Source of the DNA: Anoplolepis gracilipes
Taxonomy: Eukaryota > Arthropoda > Insecta > Hymenoptera > Formicidae
Reading direction: 5' to 3'
Assembly: GCF_047496725.1 (NCBI RefSeq)
Contig: NC_132976.1
Coordinates: forward strand, 11,082,001 to 11,146,000
DNA: 64,000 nucleotides
Part shown: positions 41,730 to 51,553 of the stretch, one piece after another
Position numbering within the stretch: the first letter of the stretch is position 1
How the letters are laid out: every line of letters begins with the position of its first letter
Made by a program: the position numbers and the translations under genes
Notes under the pieces: generated by a model
What the model saw: the letters and a program-made list of their open reading frames with translations, nothing else
Database searches by the model: none
What the model was told of the DNA's origin: nothing

Positions 41730-44700
41730 ATATATATATGCATATACTGTAGATGATAGCGACGATTAACTATTAATAGTAATATATTGATCCAGTGTTG
41801 TGTTGTATCACTCGTATGATACTTGTAGATGATTTCGATCGCTTCAGCGAACGAAATGTTCGTTGTACTCATCGAGATCTAATTTTCGAGACGTGTTTGA
41901 TCGTCTTTCAAGTTGAACAGCTTAGCTCATCATCAAGTGAGTACTCACAACATCGTGGCAACGTCGCGTAAATTGCATGCGATGTGTTGCTGAAACGATG
42001 GTTGGACGTTTCTGAGGTGTGCGTTCGTGACCGAAACCATGAGGATTTAGCGCGTTGCAAAATTTTATATAACAGATATATAAGGGCCCATTATGAGATG
42101 TTTACTTTTTACTGATGAATTCTCAGAACATGCAGCGCGCGGTCTTCATGGTATTTTTGCAACGCGTTAAAATAGAAGAGACTCTTTTTTTCCTTTGCAG
42201 CCTTTCCGGATGTCCACGAGCCGATCGCTCGCAAATCCAGGCGCATTCCCAAGAGCTCAAGTGTCCGACGCCAGGATGCGACGGTTCTGGACACGTCACG
42301 GGAAATTACTCGTCGCACAGAAGTTTATCCGGCTGTCCACGAGCTAACAAGCCGAAGAGTAAGCCTCGAGATGGTCAAGATTCTGAGCCCTTGAGGTCAG
42401 TCGGCGCGAATATTTTTTTGTAATTATACTCTTTTATATGCTCTTTATAATACCTTCCTTCATTTTTATTAAAAAATATTCTCAATTGTACGCAATATCC
42501 TCTATCAATGCATTGATTTTTAATGATTAATAGTAATTGAATAATTAAGAAAAATATGTCAAAAAAGTCAACATCTCTTTTTAATTATATTTTACAAAAT
42601 TAATCTTTCACATTTTTATATTTATTTTATTTGGCGAATCAAAATTGGATTTTTTTACCAGTTTGTTTTTAATGATGGAAAAATTATTTCGATTACCATG
42701 AGACTCTTTTCTCTTAACTATTCGTGTAACATTGAAAATCGCGATATATATGGCAAATATAAATTATTACGATGCGAGGGATTGAGATTCGAAAAGAGTT
42801 AGGGCTATCGCGAGCTCGGTATAAGATTTGGTTTCACGATGCGATTACATCTCGCAAGTTCTGCAATTTGAGGGTGCGGTAGTAATCGCGATCTCAATTT
42901 GCGTTTTCGTCGCGTTCGCACGTTGCACGTAGCAACTAACGCAGGTATCTTCTCGACCGCATTGCACGTACCGGGAGGCTGTCGCGTTAGACCGAGAAAG
43001 GGGAAATCTCGTTCCCTTGTAACCGCATCCTAACTCCTTCTCCCTACATTTCGCGTAAAGGCGAAGACGCTGACTAATAACTGGCGGTTTCCGCTCGTTT
43101 CACGCTCGCTCTATGCGGATGGATTATGTGGTGTTGGTGACGTTGGTGGTGTTGGCATTTTGGACTACAGATGTCCAATCCCGGGTTGCGACGGGTCCGG
43201 CCATGCCACCGGCAAATTCTTGTCGCACCGCAGGTAAGGCTCCCAGGAACGTTTCACGTTAGCGTGAATCTTGCCATAGGATAATCGCACGTTGTCTTGT
43301 TGATAATTAAACTTGTCCGAATTACGATGATTAAATACGATTATTAACGTTATTGTTTTATATAAATTACCAGAGATTATATATTTTTATATACTTTAAT
43401 AAAGACATTGATCGATAATGAATGAAATAATCGATAAAATTGTATAAATATCGCATACAAACTATTGGGATTATTATTTGCATTTGTTATATAAGAATTT
43501 AATCCTGAATTTAATCAAAATTCAATTTAACCACCTGTTTAACAACATTTATATTCCATGTAATCATTATATATTTTCATTTCCTTATTTCAGTGCATCT
43601 GGATGCCCAATCGCAAATAGGAATAAAATGCGAGTACTGGAATCCGGCGGTACGGTCGAGCAGCACAAGGCGGCAGTAGCTGCCGCGACGGCTATGAAAT
43701 TCGAAGGTGTCAATTGCCCCACCCCCGGATGCGACGGACTCGGCCACATAAATGGATCTTTTCATAGCCATAGGTCCCTGTCGGGCTGTCCGATAGCCAG
43801 CCACGCTGTGAAGAAACCAAAACCGGAAGATAATATGAGCATGTACAGCAGAGGAATCACCGGTGAGGATCGAGTTGCCTCTGATGATGACGCTACCGGC
43901 TGTCGATACTTAACGATCGAAGAATAAAATTGTCAAAATACGCTGTGCGTGAGACCAATCGTATTACGAGAAATTTGATCGAACTTTATTCAAAGAGCTT
44001 TCGTAAGCTCTCTCTTCTCGCGCGCAGCTGCCAAAATTTGAAATCGCGAAGCTGCGCATTTTCTTATCAACGCGCGGTAGAAAGAAACTGTTATAGAGTA
44101 GATAAGACAGTTTAAATTAGCTCTCTATTCTTTTCTATGCTTGCGCATCGCGCTCATTCGCAATTATTAATCGTCTAGACAATGCTTATCTTTATTTCAA
44201 AGTTTGTGTAAAGAAAATGACATCGCTTTCCGTAGATTGATCGACGTCTGGACGAGCGCGATGCTTAAACATACGGAATTATGTACCTTTCTTTGTAAAC
44301 TTGTGCATATCTAACCTTGTACTTGATCCCGTGCTATGCCATACTCTGCTCTTCACGCAATGATGTGCTGTCATACCAATGAGGGTCCTTTTTCCTCATC
44401 CTTCCGTTTTTTCTTGACCATCAAAAGAAAAAAAAGTTTCCTTTTATTTTTTTTCTCTTTAAATATTATTTTATCGTTTTGACCTCTTTCTTGTTTTTTT
44501 TTTCTAATAAATGTTTCTGGTTTTCGAGTAAATATCGCGACTGGTTAGATATAAAACGATAGAAAAGAATGTCATAAATAACTTAAAAAAAAAAAAAAAA
44601 AAAAAAGGAAAAGAAAAAGACAGGAAGCACTCCAGAATCGAGTACAACGGCGTTAATTTATGTCTCATTTTTTTTCCTTCCTTTCTCGATTCGGTCCCGC

Positions 44701-46955
44701 GCAGGAACCTCTTCCTTCGTTATGTACAAGACATGTAAAATCAAAAACAACTTATGTCTTAATGATGAAAAATAATATATTCTGATTTATTCTGGGATCA
44801 GCTCCTTTCATGTTGAGCTTGGAGCACGGTTACTTTTGAAGGTAAGGGACTGACGTATTCGCCACTTGTTTCCTATGTGTTTTCGGTGTTACATACAGAA
44901 TCCACACACCAGTATGTTTACTTTTACGAGACGACGTCCGAGTGTTGGCAATATTTGTAAAAAACGTATATACCTCTCTAGCACAATAAATAATCATAAG
45001 CTTCTATTTCGTCCATCCACAATAAAATATTGCGTATCAACGCCAGCACTCGGTGTCTTCTGTATTTTTTTTTTCTTCTATCTGGTATGATGGCACCTCA
45101 CGCTAATTTCCAAAACACCCCGACATCGTCCCGATCATCCCACGGCACTCCTGTCAGGTTCGTGCGTCTCTTACTGAGTCGGAGCACACGCTTGATCGAA
45201 CGAGCCTCAAAATGTCTCTCGCTTTTCTGCCGAGATGCGTATATCACTTTGGCACGAACCGTATGCAGAAGAAACCGTACCGTCCCATTATCTTAAGACA
45301 AGCTACATTGCAGTGACTTGGGCCGAGCGAAGTAAAGGGGGGCAATATATATAGCGCATTTTTGGGGGCACTTTATTACGATCTAAGATCACAATGTTTC
45401 ACAAATCGCATCGCCTAAGTCGCTGCCTGAATTGATCCTTGACATAATGTAAATGCTCGCTACATCTCCACATATATCGCGTAAAAATCCCGCAAATCTA
45501 TTCGAATTTTTCGACCTGATGCTTCTTGATCATGATTGTTTAAAAAAAAAAAAAAAAAAAAAAAAAGAGATACGGAACGCCAAATGCTTCTGTTTAAATA
45601 CGTAGAGTTACGAGCTTTCGTCGAACGGGGGGGACTCGAATCGTGCCGGTTTCCAGTAGTTTTTCTCACTGTTGAGCCCGACAGAGCTGTCACGTGTGCA
45701 TCTCTGATTGCGACCGCGTTTTCGCGAGATCAAAGAGCGTACGAATCGCATGCTTAACCGTGAGAAAATAATTTTCTGGAAACCGGGAAATACGATTCGT
45801 CTTCGATCGTAACGTGACGGGCACCTTATCAAACTGGACCCTGTCTGTCCTGTCTTCAGGGTTGGAAGCCGGTGGTCCGGCTCACGGGGGTGCGGTAGGC
45901 ACGGGTCAGGGTAACTCGAGCAGTAGCGGGACCGCCGGTGCCGGGGGCGAGGATCTCTACACACTGGAGGCTGAGATCACGGAGCTCCAGAGAGAGAACG
46001 CCCGGGTCGAATCGCAAGTCTTGCGCTTGCGCTCGGATATCACCGCCATGGAGAATCAGCTCAAACACGGTGATAAGGTCAGTCTTTGCTCAGTCGGCAC
46101 TATACCATGTGTCGAATAAATATATGATAATAATGAAATAATTAAACGCGAAAAATAGATATTATTTAGATAATTTTATATTGATTGATTGATACACTCG
46201 AATTAAATGTAATCATTGCGATTACGTTCATCGTATATTTTTTTAAGTTAAAATTACACTATTATTTTTTATCAAAATTTATTTTAACAATAAAATTATG
46301 CATTATATTGTTAATTAAATATGTCTTTTTTTAGGAATCATCTTTGTATTGTCTATTATACAAAATGACATAGTTACTTATGTTTTATTAACCATATGTT
46401 GATATCACGTATCTGAAATAATTAGCGGTCAATCAATCAATCAATTTCACGTGTTAAGACGCGCATTAAGAAGAAAATTTATAAAAAATTTTACTTTGCA
46501 TTTTTAACTAAAAATTTATTGTTTTCTAAATGCAAATATTTTTACTGCATCTAGTCAGAGAAATTGCTTACTATCGTTACTTATCGGTCTCGTTAGTAAG
46601 TACGGTCTCTGTTGGAATAACGTTTACGCAGACGTTATCATGCGTGCGCTCCGGCATTAATGATACATTCTTTTTGCAGGAAACGTCAACGATAAGCCAA
46701 CGCAACAATAATTTGACCGAATACTATCAGTCGCTGCGCGACAACATGATCACCCTGCTCGAGCAAGTGCGAATACCGAACGCCCCGGGCGGGCCGCAAG
46801 AAAAGATAGGCCACGAGAACTTCGACAGTTACCTGACGAAGCTACAGACTCTGTGCACCGCCGACGGCTACTGCGCCGACGAGAGCAACCGGCCGATTTA
46901 CGAAACGGTGAAGACCGCATTGCAGGACTTCACGGTTCTGCCGACACCCATCTGA
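20050..46955 (+). CDS. MYT1/MYT1L-type C2HC (NZF) zinc-finger transcription factor, 14 coding exons
   Basis: A neural-type transcription factor of the MYT1/MYT1L/ST18 family; family members bind AAGTT-type sites in nuclear DNA and mostly repress non-neuronal genes. Coding exons: 20050-21952, 29705-29777, 30139-30179, 31892-32050, 32843-34110, 34196-34356, 34578-34849, 36897-37137, 40094-40234, 42201-42395, 43171-43233, 43594-43862, 45860-46077, 46680-46955. They total 5,280 bases with every phase consistent, giving 1,759 residues. Six fingers of form C-x4-C-x4-H-x7-H-x5-C lie at residues 639-663, 683-707, 1400-1424, 1441-1465, 1486-1510 and 1547-1571, in a 2+4 layout. Basic motifs sit at residues 5-8 and 52-56; a coiled coil starts near 1626. 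Vertebrate relatives have the same fingers and C-terminal coiled coil. The start is the first ATG after the acceptor at 20,012. All introns are GT-AG except intron 9, which appears to be GC-AG. Family membership is near certain; the exact exon set is my assembly. Confidence 0.93.
22387..22412. repeat. (TA)n microsatellite
   Basis: A pure TA run of about 26 bases in intron 1 of the zinc-finger gene. Confidence 0.85.
23781..23819. repeat. (CT)n microsatellite
   Basis: A pure CT dinucleotide run of about 39 bases in intron 1, immediately before a GC-rich island. On the minus strand it reads as GA repeats, a common insect promoter-proximal sequence (GAGA-factor type sites in Drosophila). Confidence 0.85.
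26051..26058. promoter_or_regulatory. Perfect CRE palindrome in intron 1
   Basis: The eight-base palindrome TGACGTCA is the classic CREB/ATF site. It lies in a GC-richer part of intron 1. An eight-base match alone is weak evidence of function. Confidence 0.2.
29705..29777 (+). CDS. MYT1-like coding exon 2 (first part of zinc finger 1)
   Basis: A 73-base exon between TTACAG and CAG|GTAAGC. It reads GNKCPTPGCTGQGHVTGLYSHHR and supplies the first four zinc ligands of finger 1 (Cys639, Cys644, His649, His657). It ends in phase 2 within the Ser codon following HHR. The GQGHVTGLY core is the hallmark of the first finger of the paired cluster in vertebrate MYT1 and MYT1L. Confidence 0.93.
30139..30179 (+). 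CDS. MYT1-like coding exon 3 (end of zinc finger 1), 41-base micro-exon
   Basis: Between ACTTACAG and the strong donor GTAAGT. It reads SLSGCPQKDKLTPE and supplies the last zinc ligand, Cys663, then the linker. The linker joins exon 4 as PEILAMHE, as in vertebrate family members, which confirms the junction. Confidence 0.92.
31247..31285. repeat. Poly-T tract in intron 3
   Basis: A T-rich run of about 39 bases with scattered C residues. The Phe-rich open frame across it, and the Lys-rich frames opposite, are artefacts. Confidence 0.8.
31892..32050 (+). CDS. MYT1-like coding exon 4 (zinc finger 2)
   Basis: A 159-base exon from GTTCTCGCAG to CAAG|GTAAGA. It begins LAMHETILKC and carries a complete finger 2 (Cys683, Cys688, His693, His701, Cys707) with the GRGHVSSNRNTHRS core typical of the second finger of the pair. 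It ends with a basic/Ala-rich helix-like segment, AAREARQKAQG. Finger 2 is not interrupted by an intron, unlike finger 1. Confidence 0.93.
32051..32842 (+). other. Intron 4 of the MYT1-like gene
   Basis: GTAAGA to GATAGTGCCAG. AT-rich with nothing recognisable. Open reading upstream of exon 5 extends in frame to ATGs at 32,710 and 32,808, so an internal start giving a protein without fingers 1-2 is formally possible, but no promoter-like sequence supports it. Confidence 0.7.
32843..34110 (+). CDS. MYT1-like coding exon 5 (low-complexity middle region)
   Basis: Encodes residues 726-1148, between fingers 2 and 3. It starts GIPPEYISTNLLPP and is rich in Ser, Pro, His, Met and Tyr. Visible tracts are a Pro run near residue 840, ten Ala (924-933; 33,436-33,465) and about twenty Gln (1011-1030; 33,697-33,756). 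Near the end are VMDLS (1134-1138) and SPGGS. The region matches the position of the 'MYT1' central domain of vertebrate proteins, and a KTEDG sumoylation-like motif occurs twice. The donor is CCGCAG|GTTAGT. Confidence 0.88.
33697..33756 (+). repeat. In-frame CAA/CAG repeat (poly-Gln)
   Basis: Twenty consecutive Gln codons, mixed CAA and CAG, in exon 5. Codon mixing suggests a moderately stable tract. The antisense frame reads as poly-Leu and is not a gene. Confidence 0.95.
34196..34356 (+). CDS. MYT1-like coding exon 6
   Basis: A 161-base exon between AATTTACAG and CATAG|GTATTT, separated from exon 5 by an 85-base intron. It encodes Ser/Pro/Gln-rich repeats of the form ASPQ or PSPQ, then TLDLSVNRLH (residues 1192-1201), a second DLS motif. 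Phase is 0 at the start and 2 at the end. Confidence 0.88.
34578..34849 (+). CDS. MYT1-like coding exon 7
   Basis: A 272-base exon from ACTGTATCGCAG to CCACTG|GTAAGT. It encodes residues 1202-1292, Pro/Gly-rich, with a tandem EPVDFS / EPVNFS pair (1236-1241 and 1245-1250). Together with the DLS motifs upstream these look like degenerate PxDLS-type short linear motifs, which in other repressors bind CtBP; this is an inference. Confidence 0.87.
34850..36896 (+). other. Intron 7 of the MYT1-like gene (2.0 kb)
   Basis: GTAAGT to TTGTACGTCAG. It has a GC-rich central block (about 35,490-36,160) with pyrimidine-rich runs and CG/CA alternation near 36,100-36,130. Open frames in the block on both strands lack domain character. 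No exon is supported. Confidence 0.65.
36897..37137 (+). CDS. MYT1-like coding exon 8 (Gly/Tyr/Pro-rich)
   Basis: A 241-base exon between CGTCAG and GACAG|GTAGGA. It encodes residues 1293-1372 as a low-complexity aromatic sequence with repeated PGY, YPG and GYT steps, ending LDKPSGKDD. The composition is typical of a disordered, possibly self-associating linker before the second finger cluster. The phase-2 end joins exon 9. Confidence 0.88.
37138..40093 (+). other. Intron 8 of the MYT1-like gene (3.0 kb)
   Basis: GTAGGA to TTCGATGCAG. A GC-rich block with GGC/GGT triplets lies at about 37,560-38,170. The remainder is AT-rich. I see no exon or mobile element. Confidence 0.65.
40094..40234 (+). 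CDS. MYT1-like coding exon 9 (first part of zinc finger 3)
   Basis: A 141-base exon after TTCGATGCAG. It encodes a basic lead-in (MNVRRYSLNFAPRP) and DGKELIQ, then finger 3 ligands Cys1400, Cys1405, His1410 and His1418. The usual CPTPGC start is CPTSSC here. The best donor is the non-canonical GC in AAG|GCAAGG at 40,235, because it alone restores HRSLSGC when joined to exon 10. A GT donor 36 bases later, or reading on to a stop at 40,274, are alternatives. Confidence 0.85.
40235..42200 (+). other. Intron 9 of the MYT1-like gene, probable GC-AG type
   Basis: It begins GCAAGG and ends TTTTCCTTTGCAG. The first 36 bases form open in-frame sequence followed at 40,271 by GTGATG, a weaker GT donor. 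Further in are CACG and CATA repeats (40,311-40,510) and a TA tract (41,696-41,740). Small open frames at 40,908-41,567 have no domain or splice support. Confidence 0.7.
41696..41740. repeat. (TA)n microsatellite
   Basis: A TA run of about 45 bases with one interruption, in intron 9. Confidence 0.85.
42201..42395 (+). CDS. MYT1-like coding exon 10 (end of finger 3 and all of finger 4)
   Basis: A 195-base exon from TCCTTTGCAG to TTGAG|GTCAGT. It completes finger 3 with SLSGCP (Cys1424), then has a linker (RADRSQIQAHSQEL) and an uninterrupted finger 4 (Cys1441, Cys1446, His1451, His1459, Cys1465; core GSGHVTGNYSSHRS). It closes with a basic tail, NKPKSKPRDGQDSEPL. Confidence 0.93.
43171..43233 (+). 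CDS. MYT1-like coding exon 11 (first part of zinc finger 5), 63-base exon
   Basis: Bounded by GGACTACAG and CGCAG|GTAAGG. It reads RCPIPGCDGSGHATGKFLSHR and supplies Cys1486, Cys1491, His1496 and His1504. The CPxPGCDGxGHxTGK core matches the penultimate finger of vertebrate relatives. Both borders are phase 2, so skipping it would keep the frame but destroy finger 5. Confidence 0.92.
43594..43862 (+). CDS. MYT1-like coding exon 12 (end of finger 5 and all of finger 6)
   Basis: A 269-base exon after CTTATTTCAG. It completes finger 5 with SASGCP (Cys1510), has an Ala-rich linker, and an uninterrupted finger 6 (Cys1547, Cys1552, His1557, His1565, Cys1571; core GLGHINGSFHSHRS). A basic KKPKPE segment follows. 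The donor ACCG|GTGAGG at 43,862 joins exon 13 in phase. Reading through instead adds 21 codons and stops at 43,927. Confidence 0.92.
43863..43928 (+). promoter_or_regulatory. Alternative C-terminus with overlapping polyadenylation signal
   Basis: If the exon 12 donor is not used, translation continues for GEDRVASDDDATGCRYLTIEE and stops at 43,925-43,927. An AATAAA hexamer at 43,923-43,928 overlaps that stop. A transcript ending here would encode all six fingers without the coiled coil. Only the sequence elements are seen; use is unproven. Confidence 0.3.
44585..44606. repeat. Poly-A tract
   Basis: About 22 consecutive A residues in intron 12. No retrogene or SINE-like body is recognisable upstream. 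Confidence 0.9.
45542..45566. repeat. Poly-A tract
   Basis: About 25 consecutive A residues in intron 12, again with no recognisable element attached. Confidence 0.9.
45860..46077 (+). CDS. MYT1-like coding exon 13 (Gly-rich spacer and coiled coil)
   Basis: A 218-base exon from CTGTCTTCAG to GATAAG|GTCAGT. It encodes a Gly/Ser/Ala-rich spacer (residues 1596-1625) and then a heptad-patterned helix (1626-1668) with LEAEITELQRENARVE and LRLRSDITAMENQL. This corresponds to the C-terminal coiled coil of MYT1 family proteins, likely used for dimerisation or partner binding. Confidence 0.92.
46680..46955 (+). CDS. MYT1-like terminal coding exon 14
   Basis: A 276-base terminal exon after CATTCTTTTTGCAG, phase 0, residues 1669-1759 and a TGA stop. 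It continues the coiled coil (ISQRNNNLTEYYQSLRDN, MITLLEQVRIP) and ends with a conserved-type segment, HENFDSYLTKLQTLC ... YETVKTALQDF, resembling the NFDAYV...NIKQAV end of vertebrate family members. Confidence 0.92.
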   Translation, partial: ETSTISQRNNNLTEYYQSLRDNMITLLEQVRIPNAPGGPQEKIGHENFDSYLTKLQTLCTADGYCADESNRPIYETVKTALQDFTVLPTPI

Positions 46956-48613
46956 GACCATCCTTAAAGATCGACGATCAGATATTGAACGTCGCTCGGA
47001 ACTCGCGCGAAGAAACCGTATTCGACGACGGTTACTCTTCGTGACGCGGGGATCGCAGTCATTCCTTCCTCTCGTTCACATCGGATGCGAATGAATGATG
47101 ATGCCCAGCAGCCCCCTTCTCTTCCCACGAGGAAGGAAAACTGCGTCGGTCGTGACGTGTTGATCCGCGGCTCATCGGCCTACGACACATGGGAGAAACC
47201 CGTCACTTCGTGACGCGCCGTTCTTTATTCGAAAATGCTGGCGAAGAATCCACCAGCGTGCGTCATACATCGTCCGCGTGAATTTCAGACAGTGACGTCG
47301 TGTGACGTCAATCAGTCGCTCCTGTGAACACGTGCGACGTAAGTGAAAGTCGTCGTGGCCGGTCGAGCATCGGGTATAGGGCTGTTAGTAAACGCTATCT
47401 ATAAAAACGGCATCTAAATCGGATAACGGCTCGACGAGCGTTCATCCGAGCTAAGCTTAACGGACTATTAACGGGGGGCGACATTGCTCATATAGCGCGA
47501 TATCTTTTGTACATAATGAATCTACGTCAAGTATCACACACGGCGGCCGCTACCGTCACCGCATATGTACATACACACAACGGGAGAAATGCATTTATAT
47601 ATTATTCGACAGGTTGATGGTTATACTGCTCTAAGTCATGTAAAAAAAAATGATTAATTTAGCTGTATATCGGACTCTTGCCGCACACTTATCGCTGTGT
47701 AACTGTGTTATTACCGTTTAAGCGATCAGCGCGCGATTTACGAGGATCGACACGGTCCACAAATGACGCTTTTGCTGAACCCTGAAGATTACTTATAAAT
47801 CAATTTATCGGCTAACTATTTACCAGCTAGACACTATTATTATTATTATTATCATTACTACTACTACTATTATTACTACTACTGTAACTGTTACAATCAG
47901 CCGGATCGTTTTTAGCGACTAATCCAATCGTCATTATCGCTACCACTACTCTTACTACTGTTAATAAAGTATAGTAACGAGTGTATACCAACGTATTTAT
48001 ATAATATTAACGAGTCTACGAGAGAATTGTGCGACGCGTTGTCCATATAGACTGTACATAGTCACAGAGATATACAATTACTATAAGAACAACAATCGCT
48101 GGCGATAACGAGCTGCGATTTCAGAGGAACGATGAGAAAGAAAGAAACAGAGAGAAAGAGATGTTTGCGAGGTCATGCGTGGCTTCTTCATCAACAACTG
48201 TCAATCCTAAATACTGTCGAATTTATGGCTGTCCAAGGTGGATGATCGAGCCTCGATCGTTTTGCTAAGGATGCAAGGAAGAAGGATCGAGCTTCGCGTT
48301 CCTTCAGTATACAGTGCGACCAAATCGGTCGGAGGATATTCGTTCGTACGTGCAATAATTTCCGAATGCGTCGCATTCTCTCCTGTATATTCGCGGTTAC
48401 TTACTTACTTACTTACTTACTTACGTCGTGTACATTTGTATCGGCGCAGTTGTTATTGTTTCGTTGATCTAGTTTTGTTCCTATTTACATTTGTTTTGCT
48501 ACTGAAACGAGAAATGCGGGGAAATTACAAGAATTTGTAAATATATCGAAAATTCCTCGCTTTGAGTCATATGAATCACCGCTTCTCGTTGAAATTGCAT
48601 TACAATAATTTTA

Positions 48614-48692
<79 letters not shown>

Positions 48693-49810
48693 GTTATTAT
48701 TATGATATATAAGCCAGAAATATCTCCGTTTTGTCGCTGGTTGACTTTTTACACTTAGGTGTAAATCGATCGACATAAATGCAGAGAAATTTTAATACCA
48801 TTAACAGTACAATGCATAAGAACGAAGAACATGATTATGGATTCATTGAAAGAAATATAAATATAAAGAAGTACATCTGTTAATGGTGTTTACAAATTAT
48901 TAAAAACTTTATCACACATATGTATTTATTAATAATCAACATCAGTTGTGCTGCGGAGAAAAAACGCTCTCTATCAATATATCATAACATATCTCAGATA
49001 TTTTTAATATTTATTTCTTACATTCTTGTTTTCTTTCACTATCAATTAAATAAAAAAAAAGTAGCAAACATGTCGATCGGATAATCAATGATGGCTGGCA
49101 TAAAACTATATATTACGTTAAAGTTGTATTATGTTCTCTACAACTATATAGGTGATGTATATAAAAAAGAAAAGCAGTTACGAAAGAATTAATTGTTTGT
49201 CTGAGAGGCTGATGAGATAAGAGAAGCGTGAACAGAAGAAGTAAATATACTTTAACCAAACCACCGTGTAGTGAGAGTAATAACAAATTAAAGATAGCGA
49301 TAGTCGATCGACAATTACGAATAATCTTGACATTATAATTATTCTTGTCATTATCATTGTCGTTATAATTATCATCGTCATTACTATCGTCAAGGTTTTA
49401 TTTCAAGTTAGCATAATTGGCAAGTAGGAAGGAAGGGATGAGAATGAAAAAAAAAAAAAACCAGATAATCAATAATCGACAGTCACTACATTTTGACTTT
49501 CTTACTTCTTGTTTCGTTGTAATACGAGTAATATACTAGGCAATATTCATTATTAAGATCGTCATTATCATCTACTAGTCCTGCGTGATCATTATTAATG
49601 CTATTTTTTCTGTTATATTAATGTTATATTATTGTTTTATTTTTATTATTATTATTATGATTCCTATCAACTTATTGTCGCTAGTCCTGTTACGTTTCTG
49701 TCACTATTTCAATTATAATTGTTGCCGTTAATGAAAATCTACAGGTATATAAGTTCAATAACATGCTTTAAGTAAGTATAAATGTTACTCCGATTGAATA
49801 AAGGGTATTT
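46956..49810 (+). other. Probable 3' UTR of the MYT1-like gene
   Basis: Sequence after the stop stays GC-richer to about 48,560 and holds no further exons. AATAAA hexamers occur at 47,963-47,968 and 49,797-49,802, so the transcript probably ends near 47,985 or 49,820. The stretch includes CTTA repeats (48,400-48,424) and a long ATT/TTA tract. The end is not determined by sequence alone. Confidence 0.45.
48613..48703. repeat. (ATT)n trinucleotide repeat
   Basis: About 90 bases of near-perfect TTA/ATT repeat within the presumed 3' UTR of the zinc-finger gene. A shorter ATT/ACT-rich cluster lies at 47,838-47,883. Confidence 0.9.
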
Positions 49811-49819
49811 ATCGATGAA

Positions 49820-51500
49820 TATTGATCATTTTTCCCATACCTTGCATATACACGAGAAATTCATTAATATTCATTATTGATAATAAAATGTTACGCGATA
49901 TGCAAATAAAAGTTAATGAAATAAAAATGGCTATATATTAGTATACTTTATAAATACATACTTTTGCATTTCATTAGCAAAGTATGTAAAATAATAAATA
50001 ATGAATGTGGTTTTCCTTGTACGATTTCAAATTGAACAGGAAATAATCGTAAAAGGATATGAAATAGAAAAGACTCGCATAAAAAAATCTCATTCTCTAT
50101 TTGCAGTTTTGTTATAAAAAAGTCTTATTTTATAATACAAGCATCGCCATTATATTCGACAGTGTTGTTTAATATTATCTATACGTATATAACAGTATAA
50201 TATATCACAATAAAATGGACGTGCGAATGGCTTTCGCATGAGTGTACTGTGCGCGCGTGTGCGTATTTAAAGAAACAGATATGGCAGAAGATCATTCTTC
50301 AGTAAATTATACGCAGTTGAGCTCGCAACGTGCTAAATGCTCTATTATGATTCTTCTTCGCATCATCGTAAGATACGATTGTCTTTGAATATTTGTCGCA
50401 TTTATAACAGATGTTTTCGAGAGTGTAAAAAATTATCAGAGCTTTTTCATTCATTTTATATAAGAGTAGATTTAATAATTAAGATGCTTATTCTGAAAAT
50501 GGCACGAATTAAATTTTCGAACACAACAAATTTTAACTCTATAAATATAAATCAATACGATTTATACATTTTAACGGCATTTCTTCAATGTTATCTATAT
50601 AATTTTTCAATATAACAAAAACATTATTATCATGATTTAAAGTAATACGTAAATTCTAGAAATTCCATGATTGTTCTGTCGATTAATGTGAAGACTCATT
50701 TCTGTGGAATACCATGGCATCAATCAAGCCACGATTTGAATCATTAAATTAAATGAACTGCGGACCGCGAGCTGAACGTAACGTTCGAGTGTTAAAAGTC
50801 ATTACTTTATTATCGTTGTTATAAAACAGCCAAGCAAGCGCGTGGATAGAAACGGCGCTATGATATAATACATTGAGGAAAATTCCTGTCGAGACCGTCA
50901 TCGAAATATCGAAAATGCAAAAGTATGGTATATATACATGTCTCTATCTTTGCAATTGTGCATTGTGTGCCAGTATGTTATTGTATACCGTATCACTTAT
51001 TTCCACTTTTTTACACGTGTATTATTTTGAGAGATCAACAAACGAAAAAGTAGTGAATTTGATAATGACTGCAATTCTTTAGGCCGCATCGATTAAACTC
51101 AGATGTCGTAATCAATGAAGTTGTTTCATGATTTTTGTCTTTTTAAATCATAACAAGAGCTAACGTAGTTGTAAAGGAAGAATTAATCGTCCTGAATGAC
51201 GTTGGTATCAGCAACGTTCCACAATTGTCCAATAGTTATTAATCTAAGCACTCGGCATTTGACATTTGAAATGTCAAAAAAGAGATCCTCGTTTAATTCT
51301 TGTTTGTGGAAATGTCGAACGATTTTCGGATGGCTTAAATCCCCCTTCTTCTCTGGCAAGATCGTGTTCTGCACAGCTACGTGTATGCTTTACAGCTACG
51401 TATCACGCATTTCGCAACGACGAAAGCAAACAACGAAATTGTCGTATGATTGTATTGTTTGCAATCTGCAACTTCATCGTTTTTCGCAATTGACGTCGAT
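49820..51500. other. Intergenic stretch between the two convergent genes
   Basis: AT-rich. Short frames here (for instance at 50,337-50,615 and 50,873-51,082) have AT-driven composition and no domain character. The two genes converge on this interval, so it should contain both 3' ends. Confidence 0.55.
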
Positions 51501-51517
51501 TCTTACGTCGTAAAGCT

Positions 51518-51523
51518 TCGTAT
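51518..51523 (-). terminator. Polyadenylation signal of the PPxY membrane-protein gene
   Basis: On the minus strand AATAAA occurs about 30 bases past the TGA stop at 51,554 (plus-strand text TTTATT). It fits a short 3' UTR ending near 51,500. Confidence 0.5.
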
Positions 51524-51553
51524 TTATTGGTCTCTATTCCTAGCATTACAATC

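Larger units (their letters stand above)
43929..45859 (+). other. Rest of intron 12 of the MYT1-like gene
   Basis: AT-rich with poly-A runs at 44,585-44,606 and 45,542-45,566. Other AATAAA hexamers occur near 44,505, 44,988 and 45,020, so a longer alternative 3' UTR following the exon 12 read-through is possible. No coding exon fits the reading phase here. Confidence 0.6.

Noticed and set aside
45087..45157. Exon-like sequence MMAPHANFQNTPTSSRSSHGTPVR with a CAG|GTT donor in intron 12
   Set aside because: No acceptor precedes it, and its phase 2 end does not match the phase 1 start of exon 13, so it cannot be joined as an alternative first exon.
44585..45566. Poly-A runs as tails of a retroposed gene
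   Set aside because: No recognisable reverse-transcribed body, target duplication or coding remnant is visible next to them.
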